Of a stretch of DNA of 64,000 nt, positions 53,362 to 64,000 are shown piece after piece (the stretch's first letter is position 1; the number at the start of each line of letters is the position of its first letter). The position numbers and the translations under genes are program-made. Location: contig JAUTDP010000008.1 of NCBI GenBank assembly GCA_033439795.1, positions 682,001 to 746,000 of the forward strand, in the 5' to 3' direction. The stretch is from Sordaria brevicollis (lineage: Eukaryota; Ascomycota; Sordariomycetes; Sordariales; Sordariaceae). The notes under the pieces are model-generated. The model was given only the letters and a program-made list of their open reading frames with translations, did not search any database and was not told where the DNA came from.

Positions 53362-56300
53362 TTTGCTAATCAAGATGATGATGCCGAAATTGTTGTGTGT
53401 GTGGTATTTGAATGAGTGTATTGAAGACAGCACAAAAGTTTAGTTACCAAAGAGATGGAAAGTTGACAACATGGATCGTCGAGTTTTTGTACCTGTTTTC
53501 CTCTTAAAAGAGGTAACCATGGAAACCGCAACCCCGAAGCTTCCATGCCGTCATGGACATTGAACTGTACTACCTACATATCTGCTGTGTGTAACCAGCC
53601 TGTATTGATGCATATCGCCATCCAAAAGGAGCGACGGTCCACGGTAAGTACTGAAGGATGCCCTCATCACCATCACTGTTAGCGGGTAAAGGCAACGATT
53701 TCAGTTCACCAAGTATATTCAAGAGAGGACATTAATCCGAGTGCTCTGGGCCCCGGCATCGTGATAGTAATGGTAAGTGATGGCCCTGGGTTTTCCATAT
53801 TTCAAGAGATTGCAAGCGTTGATCAGTGAAGACATTTGAGTCCTGAATCGGGTAGCCAAGTACAGTGTACCGGGACTCGATCTCAAGGCCATTGTCAGCG
53901 AGGAATCCGTTTGAAGCGTGATGGAACTGGACGGTGAATGGCTTCCCAAGCGGACCGTCAGAAGAACCGTTGCAAAAGTCGTGAAGTGGAAGGTTCCGTT
54001 TCGTGGCCATCCCGTCGTGTGACACTGCAAGCCCTCGAGTCGTCCCAAGTGGAAATGAGTTGGAATAACCTGGAAGTGCCCTGCCCTGACCCTGCCCTGG
54101 TGGCACAGTGAAGCCCTAAATCTGCCACAGATCCCCCCTGGCGAGTCTGCAACGGCTGCCCTGTGCTGTGGGCTGTGGGCTGGAAAATCCCCCCACTGAA
54201 GGCGGGCTGCAGGCGGTGCCGCCTTGCTCCATTCCACTTCCGCTGGGCCCCCGCAAAGATTCCAATTCCCAACCAACCTAAAACGACACCTCGATTCCGC
54301 CGCCAACCGGACCAACAACGAACCACCCAACAACCAACAGCCCATCCTCTACCTATTCTCCCACCAGCCGGGAACGCTCTTCTTTGTTTAGTCAAGGATC
54401 GATCCATCACCCTATTAGTATCAATTCCGGCCCATCAATTTCCTATCCCTCTCGTTGTCTCTTCCCTGGGGTCTCTCCCATCTGCGCAAGAACCTCGATG
54501 GCCGCCGAAAGACAGCCGCTGCCTCTATCCTTCCAGAGAAAGAGCGACTGTGAGTATTCCGACGACACCTCGTCAATCATCTTTCTGGATGGCATCATAG
54601 CTGACATGAAGCCTCTCCCCATAGGATTCGACGATTTGCTAGACTCTTGACAAGCCGGCGATGACTCCGACAGATGTCTCTCTGAAGTGCTTTGTCTCGA
54701 GTCTCGTCTTCGTCTCGTCTTGACTGGCCTGACGTCGCCGTCCCTCCAAAGACACAATATTCTCGACGCTTTATGACCGGCCTTTTACCCGGACACAGAG
54801 CCGTCAAGGGCACAATGACAAGATTACCACACGGCGTCAAGCCTCTCACCACCCTCGTCGGCGCAAATGGCCCTCGTCAGAGGCCTGGCAGGTGGCAGGT
54901 ATCCGAACGTCACAAGCCGCTGTTAGTGCAGCGGGGTTCCTGCAACCCACCGACCACTGTTCGCTACCTCTTAACCCCAGTTCTATGGGCCACGAGTACC
55001 CCACGAGTCTCCCATGATTCCCGTCCCTTTTGCAACTTCATCCCGTTCCAGCACCAGAAATCTGATCAACTCGCACAATCACATGCTTCTTCCTCTGCAA
55101 GAACTCCCCGACACTTACGAGAGCAGGACCGGAAGGTTATTGCCAAAACTGAAATATTCAGGGCAGGACAGTCAAGTTCGCCTTGACGCTCCCATCTGGG
55201 CTTGCTCGCCCTGGGCGTTTCCGAAATCTAAAGGCCGAAGCAAAATCCAGCACTCAACCGATCATAGATATCAAGACGCAGCCGGCCATCAGCCACGCAA
55301 GCAAAGTTTCTCGCCGTCGCCAGCAGCCCATGACAAGATTCCACCGCTTTAATATTCCCCTCCACGATCCCCTCCCTCCAATTGGGGGTTTGACGACCAG
55401 TGGCATCGCAGCATCACATTCACAGATTCATCCTTCGTCCTCAGTACCCGGGCATCCCTAGTCAGGATGCCTGATCCACATCCACAGGGGCGCATGGCTC
55501 GAAGTCATCGTGGCCCACCGGCTCTTTTGCCCTTTCCTGGTCGATCCACTGGGTGGCTGCCAGATTGCCTATCCGGGGGCGAAAAGCCGATAAAAAGGAT
55601 TTTAGGAAGACGACGACCTCTATCCACGGGCATCAGTCATTCCGCAGACTTCTAGAGTTTGCAGCATACACGTCCCGACATGGACTCACGACGGCAGAAA
55701 GAACGATGCCACAGCGATAACGATCACGGCAAGTGCCGATCGTGTCGCAGGGCATCGATGTCCATCGCTGACGACGACGACGACGACGACGACGATATTA
55801 TCCATATCATACATCTACGAGGATCAACGCACGAACAACGGTCGACGACCAACGGCATCATGAGTCACGCATGACCAGCAACGATCATGGAGAACTCGAA
55901 TCTTCAACAATAACGACGAGTGACAGCAACCGTCCTTCGACTTGGAGCGCATCGAAGACATGAGGCTCGAGTACCATCCACCATGTTCCGACACGGCAAT
56001 GCGCAACGGCATTATGAATCACAATCAGCAATAGAGCATCCAGTCTCGAGTTCGTCACAAAGCGGCCAGAGAAGCACTTCAGTCATGGATGGCATTATCG
56101 ACGATATCATTTTACAAGAGCCAGCAATGCGAGAGCCAGCGCACATCACCCGACGAACATCAAGTCAAGTGACTCACAACCACGACGACAACCATTGAGG
56201 CGAGGACCCGAATCCTCTTTACAGGGTAAGCTACAATTAATTCCATTTATCTAACCTACTAACACCCTCCAAACCAAGCCATCATGCATGCATTCTCCAT

Positions 56301-57007
56301 CCCTCCCCTTATCATGCTTCATGAAAGGCGCAAGTGCGCAAAGCAGAACAACACAACACCACGAAACAACAAAAACAACTTCATCACGATTCATCATACC
56401 ATCATCATCATTCACCAAGCAAGCGCAAACACATAAAACACACAACAACGCAGCATAACGAACGAACGCAAGTGCAACACAAACGCCGATTCCTTGCAAA
56501 TGTCAATGATTCCTCCTATTATTTTTTATCTTCTTCTGTTTCCCTCCCTGTTCACACACCAACTCCTTCCATGTACCTTACTACCACTACCCTCCATAAT
56601 CATCTTCCTTCGCTATCTCATGTCGTTTATGAGTTTTGGAAAGGCAAGCGCGCAAAGAATAACCAATAACCAGGCTAGTGCCAGTCATCCGTCCTCTCCG
56701 ACAAGTTACGATGCTAGCTGATCTTTGCTACGAAGAGGAAGAGGGAGAAAGAGGTTTAAACTTGCCCTTCCAAGTTGGAAAAAGGCAGGCTATCAGGCAA
56801 GTGTCCCCAGAGAAAATGTATGTATGAGCAAGCTCAAGAGGACTAGGCGAGAGAGAGAGAGCATGTCATGACAGATCGAGAGGAGTCAATCCATAGTGTG
56901 GATTCGAGCGAACGATAGCGAAATTGAACCCGACCTTGACGGCAAGCGCGAAAAGCTCGGGCTGAGAGGCGAGAGCGGCGCGTACCATGCAAATGACACA
57001 AGACCGC
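53362..57007. other. Gene-poor spacer with possible short exons
   Basis: About 3.6 kb. Several medium open frames overlap on both strands, and none has a recognised domain. At 54498-54550 an ATG frame (MAAERQPLPLSFQRKSD) runs into a clean donor GTGAGT, with a CTGAC branch and CCATAG acceptor ending at 54624, but splicing gives an immediate stop. This may be part of a noncoding or leader transcript. From 55681 to 56198 there are Asp- and Ser-rich frames around a GAC repeat. The bases just left of 57008 belong to the 3' flank of bdf1. Confidence 0.4.
55770..55793 (+). repeat. GAC microsatellite
   Basis: Eight consecutive GAC units, within a short open frame that would encode an Asp run. Confidence 0.85.
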
Positions 57008-60000
57008 TTACTCCTCCTCCGAACTCTCCTCATCCTCGCTATCCTCCTGGCGGTGGTGCTGCGGAGCAGGATCAACAGAAGCCCTTCCCGTGCCCTCGAT
57101 CGACTCCAGAGGCTCTTGACTACCGGAGCCTTGGCGGCCGGCCTGGGCACGCAGCTCGTTCAACTGCTGGAGTCTACGCTCCTGCTCCATCTTGCTCATC
57201 GGCTTGTTCTTCTTAGTCTTCTGCACCGGTTTGGCACGCGCCGGGCCGGGAGGGGGAGGAGCGGGTGCCGCCTGGGCCGCCATGGTGCGCTCCTTTTCCC
57301 GCTGCAGGTTGGGGAACGCCTTGATGGCCAGGTCGTACAACTGGGTGAGCGCCTCCTGGGACAGCTGGTCAATGTCCAGCTCCAGCTCACCCGAGTCGTT
57401 CTCGCCCGTTCCCGTGTCGTTCTTGATAATCTCAATAGCACGCTCAAGTTGGGAGCCCTCTAGATCGGCAATACCGGCCGCAATTACCTCCTTCTCGACA
57501 GTGCCCATCTTGCGCTTCGGGGCGGGCTTGCGAGCAGCCGCCTTCTTGGGCATGCCACCCATACCGCCACCATGACCGCCCATACCAGAGTGACCACCGC
57601 TGGCCTTCTTGCTGACGCTGCCACTGGCGTGGTGAGAGCTGCCGCCACCAGAGGGCATGGCCTTCTTGGGCTTGCTAGCCGCAGGCTTAGCATGGTGGGA
57701 CTTGGCAGGCGCGGCCTTCTTGGTAGGCTGCATGGAAGCGATCTTGGAGCGCTCGGCGATGATCTGCTTCTGGAGCATAGCAACGACAGATTGAGCAATT
57801 TCGACATCAGCCATGTTGGGGTTCATCTCCAGCATGATGTCGTTGATCTTCTTCTGTTCCTCCTCAAGACGCTTCATGTAGCTCGCCAGTCGCTGTTGGG
57901 CACCCTTAAGTTCCTCATCCACCACTTCCGGCTCGCCTTCGGACTCGGGCTCATCCCAGTCCGACTCATCCTTCATCCTGGGACTAGTGTTCGAAGAATG
58001 ATGTGCGGGAGCAGGGGGAGGGGCGTGCTTCGCCAACCAGTCGTCCTTCTTAGACATTTCACGGCGGTAAAGGTTCTGCAGCCGCAGGGCCTGCTCGTAC
58101 ACAATGTGCTGCTCGCCGTTGAACAACCTGCAGTTCTTGATGATCAGATCGAAGTCTCTCTCAAACTCTTTCGCGTTGGCGTAGTCGCCCGCGTTGAGCT
58201 TGCTCTGCATCGTCGACAAGTCCATCGGCTTCTTGATGATCTTGTGGTAGGTAGGAATGTTGAGGGCGACGGGATCAACGGGCTTCTGGAAGGCCTCGTT
58301 GAACTCGTAGTATCTCTGCTTACGAAGTTCAGTGAGGACCTCTTCGCAGAAGCGAAGTTCAGGAGAGAGCTTCTTCTTGCGCTTCGTATCATACACCAGG
58401 TCCTTGGAGTGGGTAGGCTTCACAGGGCGCTTGGCGCGGCTGTCGGGCTTGGTGGAGTCACGGCGAATCAGAGGCATGCCGTTGTTGTTGGCGGGGATGG
58501 CGAAGGCAGGGGACTCAATCGGCTTGGAGGAGGGGGGGGCGGGAGCTGCGGCGGTGTTGACGCGAGGCTGTTGGGGACGCTGAGGGAGCGGGGCCGAGGG
58601 GGAGGAGTGGTGGGCAGCAGCTCTCGGTTCCGCATGGCGGGTCGGGTGCTGCTTGGAGAAGTCCTTCTTCTCAGGCCTCGCCGGCTCAAACGCTGGGCAA
58701 GCACCGAGTCGAGCCAGGATGGTATCGCGACAGGACTTAGCGGCGTAAGTGACGTCGTGCGCCTCGCCGTTGAAGAGAATGGAGTTGGCCACCAGCTTGT
58801 CCAGGTCGCGCTTGAAGTCGCCTACGGTCTGGTACTTAGCCAGGTTGCCGCGGAGCCGCTTCTCCATGGTCTGGATATCGGTCGGGTCCTTAACCTTGGC
58901 CGAATACTCATTCCACAGACCGGGCCAGAGTTCGGAGACCGGGAGACGGAAGTGGAAGCCAGCCTTGGTCTTCTTGACGCCAGCCAACACCTGACGGATC
59001 TGGCGGTTCATGTAGTCCGAGATGGGCAACTGGTTGATGGAGTCGTCGGCAAGCGTCGCGTTTGCGTTCCTGTCTGCGGGGTTCGGGGTGGAGGCAGATG
59101 ACGCGGCAGGCTTGCTGTCTATGTCCATCCTGTCCTCCCTCTTGACGGCCTCGTTCTTAACGTTGGCCTGGTCAGCAGCAGGGGACACCTTTGCACGTTT
59201 AGCGACGGGCTCATCTTCGCTGTCCTCCTCGCGCTCCCTGTAGGGCTTGGACGAGGACGATGGCGGGGGTGCATCAGACATGCTGGTGTCGGCGGTCACG
59301 GGGGCGGCGGGGGATGGCTTGGGCGCGTCTTCCTCCTTTTTCTTGTCGGCGACGGCTGGGGTCGGGGGCGGTACGTCACTGATGGTGGTGTCCTGTGTCT
59401 CCTGTTGAGTCGCTGGAGGTGTCGCCTCGGCGGGCTTCGGCTCTTCAGATCGGGCGGGCGGCTCAACGGCGGCAGGTGGTGCATCGGCCATTTCCACGTC
59501 TTCTTGTTGTTTGCCTTCTTCTTGTGGTTTTGCAGGAGAAGCGGGAGGTTTTGACGTGGGCTCGGCGGTGGTGGGGGTTTCAGTTGTGGAAGGCGCAGGG
59601 GCCTCCTTCTCCTTAGCTTCATCCGACTTCACTTCCTCCGTGGCTGCGTCAGTTTTCTGTTCAGCCGCCTTATCTTCATTAGCCTCCTTGGCGTCTGTGG
59701 TAGCAGCGGCCTTGTCTTCCTCCTGGCTCTTTTCTTCGGCCGCCGCGGCCGTCGGTTGCTCAGGAGCCTTTTCCACCGCAGGCGATGCGATCGGCTCCTT
59801 GGGCGCATCACCTGCCGGTACCTCTGGCGCATCAATCTCCATCTTGTCGCCCGACTCGTCCTTTGACTCGTCCTTTGCTGACTCCTCTGGCTTTGCAGGT
59901 TCTTCGACCTTCTTTTCTTCTTCTACTGGGGCGGCCTTTTCTTCTCCTTCTTTTTGGGCCACCTTCTCGTCACTCTTTCCCTCACCTTCCTTAGACGGTT

Positions 60001-60575
60001 CTTCCGCTGGTTTGGGTGGTTTTTCCTTCTTTTCTGCTGGAGTGGCCTGTGCTTCTTCCAACAAAGGTTCGTCTTTGGGAGTGGGAAGGCTATCCGTTTT
60101 GGATTCTGGCACAAGAGTTTTGGGAGAGACCTCGTCGTGACTGCAGGGAAAAGGTTAGTTGTCAAGGTTCTTGTTCAGGTTGTGAATGGGTTTGGCACGA
60201 GCTAAGGGCTGTGAATTGTCGTGGAGGGTGGAGCGGGCGCAAGTGAATGCGCCATCATTGCCAGGTGAAGGGAATCTGAGACAACAGGATGCGATAAGGT
60301 AAGGTGAAGGTAACTCACCCATTTACTTCTGTCTCTTTTTGTTGATCACCATTTGCAACATCCTTCACTGGCGCATCAGGGGTTGGTGCCGCCGCATCAG
60401 CATCACCAGTTGTAGGGGCAGCAGCAGCATCACTCTTTGGCGCCTCTGCCACAGGCGCATCTGGAGTGGCAGTAGAGACAGCAGAAGCAGAAGCAGAAGC
60501 CTCAGTAGCCATGGTGACGGGCTTTTCAGGCAGAGCCGTGGCGCCGTCAGCTTGTTGACTTGTCATAACTGCCAT
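57008..60575 (-). CDS. bdf1: BET-family double-bromodomain protein Bdf1
   Basis: Exon 1 is 60575-60319, intron 60318-60141 (GTGAGT, CTGCAG), exon 2 is 60140-57008; the product is 1129 residues. BET proteins bind acetylated histone tails and act with TFIID in nuclear transcription. Bromodomain 1 is at about 460-565 (LPISDYMNRQIRQVLAGVKK to LFNGEAHDVTYAAKSCRD), bromodomain 2 at about 682-785 (RFCEEVLTELRKQRYYEFNE to CRLFNGEQHIVYEQALRLQN). Both keep the acetyl-lysine-binding Asn in LFNGE. Bromodomain 2 has the canonical PTYHKIIKKPMDLSTM; bromodomain 1 has ELWPGLWNEYSAKVKDPTDI and lacks a WPF shelf. The NET domain is at about 962-1028 (MGTVEKEVIAAGIADLEGSQ to LTQLYDLAIKAF), and the C-terminus is acidic (EDSEDEESSEEE). 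The N-terminal 450 residues are Lys/Glu/Ala/Pro-rich and disordered, making the protein much longer than yeast Bdf1. The exon 1 start is the only ATG giving a continuous frame. Confidence 0.96.
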
Positions 60576-63500
60576 ACGGTAAGACTGAAGGGGAAAAAGC
60601 TAGAAGACTTGAGATGAAAAAAGGATATCCACGTGGATATGCTCTGAGCCTCTGAGTCTGTGTGCGCGCAACTGAAAAGGTGGGGGGGGTATCTAAGCAA
60701 CGGTATGGGGCATCAAAACAACTGAAGATAACCGTGTCAGCCAACAGCCGTCGTGCACTTTGATGCAAAAGTAAGTTGATTCGATAGCCAAAGTTGTTTT
60801 GGTATATAAAGTTTAATCAAATGAGATGATGTTGCTTTTGTAGTGCTATTGCACAGAGAATAGTGCAATGTGGTTGTGTTGTGTTGTGTTGTATTGTGTT
60901 GTGTGCGACGACAACAATGTGTTCAAAACACCACGAGTGCACGCAGTTGTGAGCTGGGATGCGACTGCGAATAGTGGCGTTTGCGGATGCGCGCTGCGCG
61001 ACGACGACGACAATTGAGGTGGAGTGGGAAGGTACTCGAAAGTCGGTTTGTAATGCGCGAGGGTTGGGGTTGTGGGTGAAAGGCGCGAAGTGGTGGTACG
61101 TGCACACGCGTCCGGTCGTCGGGGTCGGGTCAGGTCGGGGGGATGAGGGGAAAGAAAAAGTCGGAAAAGAAAGATGGAAAAGAAGATGAAAAAAAAAAGC
61201 TGCCACCACTCACATTTGCGAAAGTTGCGCGGACCAGGGGGGTTCGAGGCTGAGGAATAATCAAGTCCAAAATTGTGGGCCGATTTCAGCCTTGCGTTTG
61301 CAGTGTGTGTGCAAGCGTGTGATGACGATGTCGGGGGTGGGAAAACGTCGTGTGAAATCAGACGGTCGGGGGGCTTGAGTGCAGTGGTGAGATGCAGGCG
61401 GCTGATTTTAAAAGGTTGTTGTGTGGCTGGAATGGGCTGGGCAGGCTGGTTGGGCGGGCAACAGCAAGAAAAAGATATTTTTTAGTCAAGGGTTGGAACT
61501 TTTTGGGCGGAGGGTTCGCAGGTTCTCTTGTACAAGTCACAAGAAAGGCCGGATGGGGGGGAGTGGAGAGAAAGCGGTTGGCGTCGCGTCAGAGTCAAGC
61601 GGCCTGTGAGGGGGTCGTGGCTTCTGTGTTGTTCAGGGCTCCTGATTGGTCGGGCGGTCGGTAGCGGGGGGGTGTCTTGTTGTGTTGCGCGTCGCAGTCT
61701 CCCTTTTTTTCACAAAAATTCGGGGGTGAGAACACATGTCAGTCCCGGTCGGCAGCTCGACGCTATTTATGAAAGCTGTCCGAGCTCCCAAGCAGCGACG
61801 AGGCCCTGCGGGTGGCTCCGCCCTCTGACTGGCTCCCTTGGTCGGTGGAGGCGGATTTGGCGTGTCTGGTTGGCCACTCTTGTCGCATTGTGGGCCGTGC
61901 GCGATCGACACCAGGGACTCTGGAGTTGCAAGAACATGCGCCCGTATCACGAACCGAAGACGGTGGACGGGTTTTGATCTTTTTCATCGTCGTACATATA
62001 TCGGCCAGTTGTCCTCTTCCTCTTCGTCTCTCTTCATTTCTCTCTTTTCATCGTCTCAACAGAGTGGCCGCCCTTCGTCAGGTCACCCACCTTGGATGCA
62101 GCGATGTCCAAGCACTTGACGCAAACAACACTTGTTGGGCTCAGACAGACTCGCGTCGGGAATATTGCATTTGGTGCAAGTATAAGCCCGGATACGACTG
62201 GTTTGATGTTCCTCAGTCGCCATGATGCTTCAGAAAAGAACAAGTGTCAAGAGAAAACTCGCGAAGGAAAAAGATGTCGACAAGCAACAAAGAAGAACAG
62301 TACACAGCTTTCTCCTGCCTCGATTTTCGTACAAAAGTTCAAAGGCCATCCGAACCCAGCAGATTGCGACAAGCAAAACAAGCAAACGGCAACGGCAACG
62401 GCAACGGGATGAAGGAAAAAAGAAGAGGGCATCTTTCTTGTCGCTGGACAATGGGAGGCTGCGGTACACTAGCAACCACGGCCGACTCTTTGAACGACAC
62501 GACGGACGGGACTGAACCTTGGATGTTGTGACGGGGGCATTCCGATACGTGAAACGTTTGTTGCACTCGACTGCAACTCGGTTGCAAACGGCATGCCACG
62601 ATTGACAGACTGGATTTGGGGTACACGCGACGATGACGCGACGACTTACACTGAGAGGTCGATGACACTTAAAGATGGCTGTTGCCCACCAGAGATAAGT
62701 CGAAATTCGAGGTGAGTGAAAGTCAAAACTGAAGAGAATGAAAATACCAAGAGCTTGTTGAGTAACAAGAACTTGAGTGATGACATGCAAGTGCATGCCT
62801 TTTGACTTTTTTTGGCGGAGAAGGCGGCCGCGGATGGGAAGATGCGAGTGGGAGAAAGACGGGAAGGTGGGTTCGTGGGAGGGGGTGCGGAAATCAGCCC
62901 AACCGACGAGAGCTCTTGCCCGTTGTAGCCTCTTGCTATTTGGACAAGCGAGCCTTGTCGCATTGGGCCATGTCGCGCTTGCCTTTCCACAGTGGCATTT
63001 CTCCAGGCGTTCCCTTCGTTGTTCGAGATTGCGCTGTCTGGACTCTGTCGCTGTCTTCTTTTCGAGAAAAAGCAGCTCGAGAGTCGAAGAGTCCCAAAAT
63101 CGATGACCGGGATCTGGCTTCAACAGAAACCCACAATGACCAATCCGTATGCGGCATAATCCACCCCAAGTGCAAGGGTAGCTGCTGTTCAGCCCGTCGC
63201 GTGTCCAGCTCGATTTCACCTTCCACTTCTTCTCACACCGCGAGAGAGAGATGCATGTCGAAGCGGATGGAACATGTCGTAGTAGGATGCCAGTTCCGAT
63301 GATATCCTTCGAGAGTTGAGGGTGTTCGAGACTGAAAGTGCTGATCTGAAAGGGACAAGTGGTGTTGAATTTTGGAGAATGAGACAGGCAGCAACAAGGC
63401 AACAGTTCGAGTTCGAGTTTGATTCAAAAAGTTTCCTGTTGTGCTGATGAAGCTCTGACCAATTGAAACAAGACCCCCCTCCTCTCTTGGCCGCAATCAG

Positions 63501-64000
63501 CGACACAGTGTTGTGCAGCCTCAAAAGGCAAATTAATCACGCAGGAATCCGCTCCACGTAACGCACAGCCACGCAGCCACACAGGTCTTGACTCACCACA
63601 GCAGATGGACTGTGCGTCGCTGCAAGTGTCACATGATAAATCACGAGGAGACTCCAAGAGAAGCACAGGCCACCTCCTCTTTCAAATGCCAAGAAATCCA
63701 AAAGGTACCTTGTACCCCAAAGTGGGGGACCGTGGCAGGGGCCCGGTGGATTGCAACGACTTCCGCTTGAAAAAAAAAGTTTGGCTGCGATCCAGATTTT
63801 TTTTGCAGGAGCATTCGAACAGCTTTTCGAACAACCTGCAACTGAAGTGATTTCCCCAATTCACTAGAAATCATTGCATTCTCGCATTTTGCATCGTCAA
63901 GGGCCATTTTACAGATTTACCATTTGCTGTGGTACAATTCATTAATCGAACTCTATCCAACCAACTGCCAGCATCAGATACCCTTTATCAGTTCCCCCGG
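60576..64000. other. Upstream region of bdf1, no confident gene
   Basis: About 3.4 kb. The left 300 bp should hold the bdf1 promoter, including a TATA-like stretch near 60802 and a TTGTG repeat. A 390-codon minus-strand frame (62230-63402) begins with TTG, has an unlikely Cys/Arg/Ser-rich composition and no domain, so I do not call it. No RNA gene recognised. The window ends inside this region. Confidence 0.4.
60873..60904 (+). repeat. TTGTG pentanucleotide repeat
   Basis: About six near-perfect TTGTG units about 300 bp upstream of the bdf1 ATG; one unit is altered to TTGTA. Confidence 0.8.

Noticed and set aside
54498..54650. Short spliced gene candidate
   Set aside because: Donor, branch and acceptor look good, but the spliced reading meets a stop codon at once, and no conserved protein is visible.
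55681..56198. Asp-rich frames around the GAC repeat
   Set aside because: The frames are broken by stops, share only short similar words, and show no splice sites that would join them.
62230..63402. 390-codon minus-strand open frame
   Set aside because: It starts with TTG, has an odd Cys/Arg/Ser-rich composition, no domain and no splice context; likely chance in GC-rich DNA.

Overview
The window is nuclear DNA of a filamentous ascomycete, most likely Neurospora or a close Sordariomycete relative. The signs are short introns (about 50-140 bp) with GT(A/G)AGT-type donors and CTAAC/CTGAC branch sites before the acceptor, HET-domain and fungal-specific protein families, GC-rich single-copy genes, and an 11.3 kb AT-rich block with the mark of repeat-induced point mutation (RIP): CpA and TpG nearly absent, TpA in excess, all substitutions transitions. 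The species call is inference; no rRNA or marker gene is present.

Layout. 0.3-2.1 kb: a DUF1992 (DNAJC28-like) mitochondrial-type protein (+). 2.6-5.4 kb: an unidentified nuclear-looking protein (-) with an unresolved 5' end and diverged direct repeats in the gap. 5.4-7.8 kb: gene-poor. 7,799-19,141: a transposon nest. A DNA transposon with about 66 bp terminal inverted repeats carries a Tc1/mariner-type DD34E transposase relic (-) and a long unidentified relic frame (+). The frame was interrupted by a 6,901 bp Ty3/gypsy LTR retrotransposon (-) with 222 bp LTRs and a 5 bp target duplication (CTATA). 20.2-25.8 kb: two ACS/Dal5-family MFS transporters (+). 26.0-27.3 kb: replication factor C subunit Rfc3 (-). 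27.8-30.2 kb: a HET-domain protein (-). 30.7-34.5 kb: a 1257-residue low-complexity protein (-). 36.2-39.0 kb: an 883-residue C2H2-like putative regulator in four exons (-). 39.0-43.4 kb: a long spacer. 43.4-44.6 kb: a secreted DUF7136-like protein (+). 45.5-47.1 kb: a CorA-like membrane protein (+). 47.5-49.1 kb: a third MFS transporter (-). 49.8-51.8 kb: a membrane-anchored GDSL/SGNH-like protein (-). 52.8-53.4 kb: a DUF6640-type membrane protein (-). 57.0-60.6 kb: a BET-family double-bromodomain protein, Bdf1 (-). 60.6-64.0 kb: no confident gene.

The genes do not form an evident pathway cluster. They mix housekeeping (Rfc3, Bdf1, DUF1992), transport, and accessory genes (HET, secreted protein, GDSL-like). 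Three genes (HET, DUF7136, GDSL-like) each show a frame break that one extra base in a homopolymer would repair, which suggests consensus errors more than three independent pseudogenes. All coordinates, splice sites and translations were worked out by hand from the sequence; no database search was possible.
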